A DNA stretch of 17,466 nt, from positions 1 through 17,466 of the forward strand of contig CAYOEZ010000089.1 in assembly GCA_964402955.1 (NCBI GenBank), given 5' to 3'. A model generated the notes under the pieces. It ran no database searches. It was not told where the DNA came from and saw only the letters and a list, made by a program, of their open reading frames with translations. Source of the stretch: CAYOEZ01 sp964402955 (GTDB lineage Bacteria > Chloroflexota > DTOL01 > DAOUCN01). The position numbers and the translations under genes were made by a program. Each line of letters opens with the position of its first letter. Position 1 is the stretch's first letter. Shown piece after piece: positions 12,796 to 17,466 of this stretch.

Positions 12796-14277
12796 CTACT
12801 CTTTCGTCCGAAGTTGCGGGAATAGAATGACCTCGCGAATGGCAGGCCGGTTTGTCAGAATCATGACCAGGCGATCGATGCCCATGCCCAGGCCGCCGGT
12901 AGGCGGCATGCCGTGCATGAGGGCCGAGACGTAGTCTTCATCCATGGGTTGCGCTTCGTCATCGCCGGCTGCGCGCTGCTCCACCTGTTGCTGGAAGCGC
13001 TCAAGCTGGTCGAGGGGATCATTCAGTTCTGAGAATGCGTTGGCAACTTCCAGTCCGGCCACGAAGCCTTCGAACCGCTCGACATAACGCGGATTGTCTG
13101 GCTTCTTCTTCGCCAGTGGTGAGAGCTCCAGCGGGTAGTCGGTCAGGAACGTCGGCTGAATGAGCTTCGGCTCGACACAGGTCGATAGTAGCTCGTCGAC
13201 CAGCTTGCCCCAGGGCAGGCGCGGGTCAACCTTGATGCCGGCGGCCTGAATCTGCGCCAGAAGGCTCTTCTGGTCGGGATACTGGTCGATGTCGATCTGG
13301 GCGTGGGTGAGAATCGCATCATGAATGGTGATGCGTTGCCACGGGCCAGAGAAGTCGAGTGTCTGGTCGCCAAAAACCACCGTTGCGGTCCCCAGTGACT
13401 TCTCACACAGGACAGCGACCATGTCTTCGACCATACGCATGACGTCGTTGTAGTCGGCGTAGGCCTCGTAGCTTTCCATGACCGTGAATTCCGGCTGATG
13501 GCGCGTGTCTATGCCCTCATTGCGGAAGTTCTTGCCGATCTCATAGACCTTTTCGATGCCGCCAACAATCAAGCGCTTCAGGTAAAGCTCAGTGGCGATG
13601 CGCAGATAGAAGTTGCTATCGAGCGCGTTGTAGTGGGTGACGAATGGCCTGGCAAAGGCGCCGCCATAGAGAGACTGCAGAATCGGCGTCTCGACCTCGA
13701 TGAACCCGCGATCGTCCAAGAAACGGCGCATGGCAGAGATGAGCTTGCTGCGCGTGACGAAGATCGAGCGGCTGCCCTCGTTGGCCATCAAATCCAGGTA
13801 GCGCTGGCGGTAGCGGGTTTCCGTGTCCTGCAGCCCGTGGAATTTCTCCGGCATGGGCAACAGTGACTTGCTCAGTAGCACATAGTCCTTGACGTGAACC
13901 GTGATCTCCCCTGTGCGGGTGCGGAACAGGAATCCGCTCATCTGCAAGAAATCGCCAATATCGAAGTTTCTAAAGAAATCGAAGCGTTCAGCGCTCACTT
14001 CGTCCTGGCGCAGGTAGAACTGCAAGCGCCCCGTTCCATCTTCAAGGTGGCCAAATGACGCCTTGCCCATCAGACGCAGCGCCACCATCCGTCCGACGAC
14101 GGTGACAAGCGGCGGTTGCTCAACTGCTGTTCCCGCTGCCTCGGCCGCAGCAAAGGCGGCCAGAGCAGCCGCGGCGCTATGCGTGCGCTGCGCACGGGCC
14201 GGGTAGGGGGTGATACCTGCCTCGCGAATTGCATTCAGCTTGGCGATTCGCTGTTGCGCCAGTTCATTAAACTCCAT
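12796..14277 (-). CDS. lysS: Lysyl-tRNA synthetase, class II
   Basis: Charges tRNA-Lys with lysine using ATP. 493 residues. The N-terminal OB-fold anticodon-binding domain (about 55-145) includes VTVVGRMVALRLMGKASFGHLEDGTGRLQFYL. Class II motif 1 lies around FLDDRGFIEVETPIL, followed by ARPFVTHYNALDSNFYLRIATELYLKRLIVGG; motif 2 is KVYEIGKNFRNEGIDTRHQPEFT; motif 3 is GLGMGIDRLVMILTN near the end. All signature residues appear present. ATG 14277 is preferred over an upstream GTG at 14289 because GAGG (in GTGAGGTTGAAC) then serves as ribosome-binding site with 6-nt spacing. It lies downstream of greA in the same direction with a 71-nt gap containing no evident terminator. Confidence 0.96.
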   Translation of the reverse strand: MEFNELAQQRIAKLNAIREAGITPYPARAQRTHSAAAALAAFAAAEAAGTAVEQPPLVTVVGRMVALRLMGKASFGHLEDGTGRLQFYLRQDEVSAERFDFFRNFDIGDFLQMSGFLFRTRTGEITVHVKDYVLLSKSLLPMPEKFHGLQDTETRYRQRYLDLMANEGSRSIFVTRSKLISAMRRFLDDRGFIEVETPILQSLYGGAFARPFVTHYNALDSNFYLRIATELYLKRLIVGGIEKVYEIGKNFRNEGIDTRHQPEFTVMESYEAYADYNDVMRMVEDMVAVLCEKSLGTATVVFGDQTLDFSGPWQRITIHDAILTHAQIDIDQYPDQKSLLAQIQAAGIKVDPRLPWGKLVDELLSTCVEPKLIQPTFLTDYPLELSPLAKKKPDNPRYVERFEGFVAGLEVANAFSELNDPLDQLERFQQQVEQRAAGDDEAQPMDEDYVSALMHGMPPTGGLGMGIDRLVMILTNRPAIREVILFPQLRTKE

Positions 14278-14348
14278 GTTCAACCTCACGTGCTGTGCGT
14301 CTTAGAATCACGGATGACGCCTTGTGCCGCCTCTTGTGACTCCCTGTG

Positions 14349-14828
14349 TTACTCGACCTTCAAAACGCGGTAGCGGATGATACCTGACGGCGTGGCGACA
14401 GAGACCTCTTCGCCAATGTGCTTGCCCATAATAGCGCGGCCCAGCGGCGACTCGTTGGAGATTCTGCCCTCAGCAGGACGAGCCTCAGCAGAGCCGACGA
14501 TGAGGTAGGTGTCCTCAAGGTCTTCGCTGTCCATGACAGTAACGCGCGAGCCAAGATGGATGCCATTGGTTGAGCCGACTGGCGCCGGCGCTGTATCGAT
14601 GATGGTGGCGTTCTTGAGCAGCGTTTCGACCGTCATGATGCGGCCTTCGACAAAGGCCTGTTCCATTTTGGCGTCGTCGTAGTCAGCGTTGTCGGTGACA
14701 TCGCCGCCTTCTTTGGCCGCACGAATACGTTGGGCGACTTCCTGGCGGCGCACAGTCTGGAGATGATCCAATTCGGCTTCGAGCTTGGCTTTCCCTTCAG
14801 CCGTAAGGAAGACCGGCTTTTCGGGCAT
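14349..14828 (-). CDS. greA: Transcription elongation factor GreA
   Basis: 159 residues, the standard GreA length. It rescues backtracked RNA polymerase by stimulating transcript cleavage through the secondary channel. The N-terminal coiled coil (about 7-76) contains KLEAELDHLQTVRRQEVAQRI and, at its tip, the acidic GGDVTDNADYDDAK, which carries the D and E/D residues that position Mg2+. The C-terminal FKBP-like domain holds GSRVTVMDSEDLEDTYLIVG, ISNESPLGRAIMGKHIGEEV and the final IRYRVLKVE. ATG 14828 follows a strong GGGAGGAG site; the longer reading frame upstream would cross the leader terminator and is not credible. The gene heads greA-lysS-GH57. Its leader is unusual (see the promoter, terminator and short-RNA entries). 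Confidence 0.95.
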   Translation of the reverse strand: MPEKPVFLTAEGKAKLEAELDHLQTVRRQEVAQRIRAAKEGGDVTDNADYDDAKMEQAFVEGRIMTVETLLKNATIIDTAPAPVGSTNGIHLGSRVTVMDSEDLEDTYLIVGSAEARPAEGRISNESPLGRAIMGKHIGEEVSVATPSGIIRYRVLKVE

Positions 14829-14952
14829 AGGTATTCTCCTCCCTGACCTGTTGTTCTTGAGCATCGCAGCGGGGATGGCTACGTCGTTGCCATGATGAGC
14901 GGCAGAGAGCCCGGTCCGCTGTGTCGCAAGACACGGCCGTGAACTGCCTAGC

Positions 14953-14986
14953 AAAAAACAAACTGAGAGGAAGCCTCTCAGTTTGT
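14953..14986 (-). terminator. Intrinsic terminator in the greA leader / downstream of amt
   Basis: On the minus strand ACAAACTGAGAGG (14986-14974) and CCTCTCAGTTTGT (14970-14958) form a perfect 13-bp stem with a CTT loop. The T at the end of the right arm is followed directly by more Ts down to 14953, giving six Ts in all. This is the best Rho-independent terminator in the window. It can end the nanE-amt transcript, but it also lies downstream of the promoter at 15007-15035 and so in the path of greA transcription. Confidence 0.9.
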
Positions 14987-15000
14987 ACGTATTTGTCTTC
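14953..15000 (-). ncRNA. Candidate short terminated leader RNA upstream of greA (GraL-like in layout)
   Basis: Transcription from the promoter at 15007-15035 should begin near 15000. It meets the terminator after about 14 unpaired nucleotides, giving an RNA of roughly 48 nt that is almost entirely the hairpin plus its U-tail. In E. coli the greA leader likewise yields short terminated RNAs called GraL. The analogy is in layout only; I see no sequence similarity and no evidence of expression. Read-through would continue about 124 nt to the greA start. Confidence 0.45.
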
Positions 15001-15006
15001 CAGTAC

Positions 15007-15035
15007 ATTATAGCGTAATGCGGACGATTTGTAAA
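15007..15035 (-). promoter_or_regulatory. Near-perfect sigma70 promoter upstream of greA
   Basis: On the minus strand: -35 TTTACA (15035-15030), exactly 17 bp, then consensus -10 TATAAT (15012-15007). It begins 12 nt after the amt stop codon (15047) and fires towards greA, with the intrinsic terminator starting about 14 nt after the expected start site near 15000. Confidence 0.75.
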
Positions 15036-15046
15036 GCAGTAGTGCG

Positions 15047-16435
15047 CTATTCATTGCTGGCGCGGGCGGATGTTTCGTCCGTCTCAGGGCTGACGATAGC
15101 TGCCGCTGTGGCAGGCGCGACGGCGCGACGCGCCACAGCCCATGTCAGAACGCGCACCAGCACGTACGTCGCGACCGGGAATGCAAGCAACGTCACGGCG
15201 CCGATGACTTGCGCGCTCAGTTGGCCCGCATCGGCTTTGATGAGGGCGGCAGGGAAGACGCCAGTGACGCCCTGACCGGTCACGCCCAAATACTCACGTT
15301 CGCCGATGCCATTCCACCCCGCGCCGAAACGGCCATCAGCCATGATTCCGACAACAAGGAGCCCCCACACCCCGGCCACACCGTGCGCAGCGACGACTAA
15401 GGCGCGCTCCCGCACATGGAGGAGGCGCTCCAGAACGTAACCGGCAAACGGCACAAGCAAGCCTGCCATGCCGCCGGCCAGCGCCGCCGCCCAGGCGGGA
15501 AAAAATGGAGCGCCCGCAGCAACGGCGACCAGCCCGGCAACCCCGGCCCGCGTCGCGATGGCCAGGTCAGGCTCGCCGGCGACGAACCAGGTGTAGAGAA
15601 GGCCAACACTCGCGGCGCAGACAAGCGCGACCAGGGTGTTGGCAGCGGCGATCGCCAGTCTTGTTTCGGTCATGGCATACGTGCTGGCAGCGTTAAGACC
15701 GATCATGCCCAGCGCAAACAGGGCCAGCCCGGCCAGCAGGCGATGGTCATCGTTAGCCGGCTCGGCTTCTGCGTGTTGCGCGGGCCGCAGCGCAAGAAAC
15801 GCGCCCAGTGCGGCCAGTCCGGCGGCGCCATTGATGACGCCTGATCCGGCATAATCCACCAGGCCGTGGCCCAGGTTCTTGGTCTGGCCGAGCAAGGCCA
15901 GCCAGCCGCCGCCCCATGCCCAGTTGGCAAAGGCGGGATAGAGCAGCCCACCAAACAGCAGGCTGTAGACCACGACGACGAGGCGCGGCGCACGGCCTGC
16001 CCAGGGCACGATGGCGATAACAGCGGCCACCAGGAGCGCGGCTGCCTGGAAGAGGAAGAGCGCATAGACGCCAGGATCATAAGCCGCGCCGGCAAGGAAG
16101 AACCCCTGCAGGCCCAACAGCCCTCGCCCTTCGCCAAGCGGAATCCATTCACGCCCCAGTCCGATGATTGGCCCCAAACCGCCCTGCGCTCCGCCCACGC
16201 CACCCATAGCAAAGGCGAAGCCGGTGGCAAAGAAGGCAAGGGCCGCCAGCGTGATGCCGAGCACCTGCGTGGCCGTCGCTTCGCGCTCAGGCGCGCTCAG
16301 CAACCACGCCCCCGCGGCCGCGAGCAGGGTCAGGCATGCGCCAATGACGACCCAGGCGGTGTTGAGGCTCGTCAGGGGTGCAGCGGGCGCGGCGGATATG
16401 GTCGGGCCAAGCAGCCCACTGAGATCAAACAGCAT
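15047..16435 (-). CDS. Divergent Amt/Mep/Rh-family (ammonium transporter-like) membrane protein
   Basis: 462 residues with about 11 hydrophobic segments. Amt features kept: NTAWVVIGACLTLL as first helix, NWAWGGGWLA, LVDYAGSGV (D194, equivalent to AmtB D160), ALFALGMIGLNAAS, and AAHGVAGVWGLLVVGI with H351 at the place of AmtB H318. The end (EYLGVTGQGVTGVFPAALIKADAGQLSAQVIG) is also Amt-like. Differences: where AmtB has VVHINA carrying the first pore histidine (H168), this protein reads VINGAA, so N202 replaces it by eye alignment; the AFFYGG motif of helix 1 is lost; and the DDALDVFG stretch before the second histidine reads RERALVVAA. It may conduct differently, act as a sensor, or move another small molecule. 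No glnK follows. The ATG is 24 nt after the nanE stop, behind CTGGAG. Confidence 0.82.
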   Translation of the reverse strand: MLFDLSGLLGPTISAAPAAPLTSLNTAWVVIGACLTLLAAAGAWLLSAPEREATATQVLGITLAALAFFATGFAFAMGGVGGAQGGLGPIIGLGREWIPLGEGRGLLGLQGFFLAGAAYDPGVYALFLFQAAALLVAAVIAIVPWAGRAPRLVVVVYSLLFGGLLYPAFANWAWGGGWLALLGQTKNLGHGLVDYAGSGVINGAAGLAALGAFLALRPAQHAEAEPANDDHRLLAGLALFALGMIGLNAASTYAMTETRLAIAAANTLVALVCAASVGLLYTWFVAGEPDLAIATRAGVAGLVAVAAGAPFFPAWAAALAGGMAGLLVPFAGYVLERLLHVRERALVVAAHGVAGVWGLLVVGIMADGRFGAGWNGIGEREYLGVTGQGVTGVFPAALIKADAGQLSAQVIGAVTLLAFPVATYVLVRVLTWAVARRAVAPATAAAIVSPETDETSARASNE

Positions 16436-16459
16436 GGCGACTCCAGGAGTAGGACTTTG

Positions 16460-17158
16460 TCAGCCAGTCGCGGTCGCACGCGCACGCGTGGTTCGTGCTG
16501 CAAACACGCGCGTGATGAGGGTGGGATTTGTGATGGCATTGCCCACGACAACGGCATAGGCGCCGGCAGCAAATGCGGCGCCCAGATGCTCCGGGCTATG
16601 GATGCGGCCCTCGCAAATGACGGGCACCGGGCAGCGCGCCGCAAGGTCAGCGAGCAGCTCAAGGTCCGGGCCGTTGGTCATGGGCCGGGCATCCGTGTAG
16701 CCGGCCAGCGTCGTCGCAACGAGACTTGCTCCGGCATCGGCGGCGGCCATGCCCTCGTCCAGCGTTGCCACGTCTGCCATAATGGGAACGGCAAGCTCAC
16801 GGGTGAGCAGGCGGATAAACGCAGCCGGGCTGAGCCCACCTGGTCGAGAACGAGACGTGGCATCGACGGCGATGATGGATGCGCCGGCAGTGACCAGGGG
16901 CCGCGCAGAGCGCAGGCTCGGCGCGATATAGACTTGCCAGAGCGCACTTCTGATCTTGTTGATGCCGATAATCGGCAGCGAGGTCACGGCGTGAATGGCC
17001 CGGATATCGGCGGGGCTGTTGGCGCGAATGGCCACGGCGCCACCCATCTCGGCAGCTCGGGCAAAGAGGGCCATCAAACGTGCCCCCTTGAACGTGCTGT
17101 CAGGCTGGGGCTGGCACGAAACGATAAGACCGCCGCGCAGCGCCTCGATAATGGTCAC
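16460..17158 (-). CDS. nanE: N-acetylmannosamine-6-phosphate 2-epimerase
   Basis: Converts ManNAc-6-P to GlcNAc-6-P in sialic acid or ManNAc breakdown. 232 residues, a TIM barrel of normal length. It opens with LRGGLIVSCQ (7-16), then GGAVAIRANSPADIRAI, LPIIGINKIRS with catalytic lysine K68, VYIAPSL, ASIIAVDAT, PIMADVATLDEGMAAADAGASLVATTLAGYT, and PVICEGRIHSPEH with catalytic glutamate E183, ending VVVGNAITNPTLITRVF. The GTG at 17158 follows GAGGGAG; the open frame continues upstream to 17443, but that part is a translation of the palindromic element and is not protein-like. nanA, nanK and nagA/B are not in the window, so the pathway must be completed elsewhere. First gene of a two-gene operon with the Amt-like protein. 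Confidence 0.92.
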   Translation of the reverse strand: MTIIEALRGGLIVSCQPQPDSTFKGARLMALFARAAEMGGAVAIRANSPADIRAIHAVTSLPIIGINKIRSALWQVYIAPSLRSARPLVTAGASIIAVDATSRSRPGGLSPAAFIRLLTRELAVPIMADVATLDEGMAAADAGASLVATTLAGYTDARPMTNGPDLELLADLAARCPVPVICEGRIHSPEHLGAAFAAGAYAVVVGNAITNPTLITRVFAARTTRARATATG

Positions 17159-17184
17159 GTGTTCTCCCTCTGTAGGGAATCTCG

Positions 17185-17329
17185 CTAGCAGCCTGTCGGA
17201 GAGAGTGGTCTCACCGCAGAGACGCAGAGTACGCAGAGGTTTTGATGGTTTTCTGTGCTCTTTCTCGGCGATCTCTGCGTCTCTGCGGTAGAAATGACCC
17301 CGGGCATTGGTTCTCCGACAAACTGCTAG
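17185..17329. mobile_element. MITE-like palindromic element in the nanE leader
   Basis: About 145 bp, with no gene of its own. The terminal inverted repeats are CTAGCAGCCTGTCGGAGA (17185-17202) and TCTCCGACAAACTGCTAG (17312-17329), matching at 16 of 18 positions. Inside are perfect 17-bp arms ACCGCAGAGACGCAGAG (17213-17229) and CTCTGCGTCTCTGCGGT (17273-17289). The CGCAGAGACGCAGAG wording is a style I know from dispersed palindromes in environmental genomes, and the CTAGCAG..TGTCGGA ends look like transposon termini, so a non-autonomous element mobilised in trans is likely. No clear target duplication was seen. It ends 26 nt before the nanE start codon. Confidence 0.7.
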
Positions 17330-17343
17330 GGAGGACACGGCGC

Positions 17344-17372
17344 AGTATACAGGAATGCTCGGGGAGATGCAA
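17344..17372 (-). promoter_or_regulatory. Possible promoter of the nanE-amt operon, beyond the MITE-like element
   Basis: On the minus strand: -35 TTGCAT (17372-17367), a 17-bp spacer and -10 TATACT (17349-17344). The expected start is near 17337, which would place the whole MITE-like element in a 5' leader of about 180 nt. The -35 is weak (three of six), so this is tentative. Confidence 0.45.
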
Positions 17373-17466
17373 GGTGCGCTATGGGAGGGTGTTGAATAAC
17401 ACACCCAAACCCGTAGCATAGGCTGTTTGCCTGCCCCCGGCACTCAGGGGGTGGCCGTCGAATTGG
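17373..17466. other. Right-end non-coding sequence with small hairpins
   Basis: I find no credible gene. CCCCC (17434-17438) and GGGGG (17447-17451) can pair around an 8-nt loop, and GTGTT-GAAT-AACAC forms a 5-bp hairpin near 17390-17403. Either could be the end of a transcription unit outside the window. Confidence 0.3.

Noticed and set aside
14921..14934. GTGTC-GCAA-GACAC hairpin in the greA leader as an antiterminator
   Set aside because: The stem is only 5 bp and does not compete in pairing with the terminator arms, so no riboswitch-like switch can be argued.
14349..15008. Longer greA frame starting near 15008
   Set aside because: It runs through the leader terminator hairpin, starts inside the promoter -10, and gives a non-GreA N-terminus. 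ATG 14828 follows GGGAGGAG.
15866..17188. Long open frame (440 codons) on the plus strand opposite amt and nanE
   Set aside because: Its product is low-complexity, Arg/Gly/Gln/His-rich and lies antisense to two clearly recognisable genes. It is a GC-rich shadow frame.
16460..17443. Longer nanE reading frame starting near 17443
   Set aside because: The extra N-terminus is a translation of the palindromic element. NanE proteins begin close to LRGGLIV, and GTG 17158 has a good ribosome-binding site.

Overview
The window is GC-rich, gene-dense bacterial DNA and looks like chromosome from a Chloroflexota-type bacterium (Anaerolineae/Chloroflexia-like). I base this on the style of the proteins, the greA-lysS pairing, a GH57 enzyme with a glucodextranase-like tail, Ala/Pro-rich lipoprotein linkers and palindromic mini-repeats. 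This is inference: there is no rRNA or other decisive marker. Nothing points to a phage, plasmid or CRISPR array.

Left part (1-3290). An SMP-30/gluconolactonase-like gene (minus strand, running off the left edge, with its end frame-scrambled) diverges from a Gfo/Idh/MocA oxidoreductase (plus). Both have good sigma70-type promoters in the shared intergenic region, so this looks like a sugar-acid or polyol catabolic pair. Next comes an orphan gene of lower GC with a C-terminal HEPN-like R-x4-H motif, flanked on both sides by strong inverted repeats. After it lies a decayed stub of an alpha/beta hydrolase.

Plus-strand operon (3199-8460). A near-consensus promoter and a leader hairpin precede four tightly packed genes: a Tat/lipoprotein DUF362 protein, a six-cluster membrane polyferredoxin that looks like a NapH-NapG fusion, a NifS/IscS-type cysteine desulfurase, and diaminopimelate decarboxylase (lysA). 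The first three suggest a membrane electron-transfer module with an Fe-S supply gene. The operon ends at a bidirectional hairpin shared with the convergent mrp operon.

Minus-strand Fe-S operon (10488-8468). An IscR-like Rrf2 regulator with a CX6CX5C cluster motif, a SufT/MIP18-type DUF59 protein and the Mrp/ApbC Fe-S carrier ATPase are read from a promoter whose -10 lies inside a palindromic candidate operator.

Minus-strand housekeeping cluster (15035-10561). greA, lysS and a GH57 glycosidase lie head to tail. The greA leader begins with an almost perfect promoter followed within about 15 nt by a textbook intrinsic terminator. This arrangement resembles the short terminated leader RNA (GraL) upstream of E. 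coli greA.

Right end (17372-15047). nanE (ManNAc-6-P epimerase) and a divergent Amt-family transporter form a two-gene operon. A MITE-like palindromic element of about 145 bp sits between its likely promoter and the nanE ribosome-binding site, so it should be transcribed as the 5' leader.
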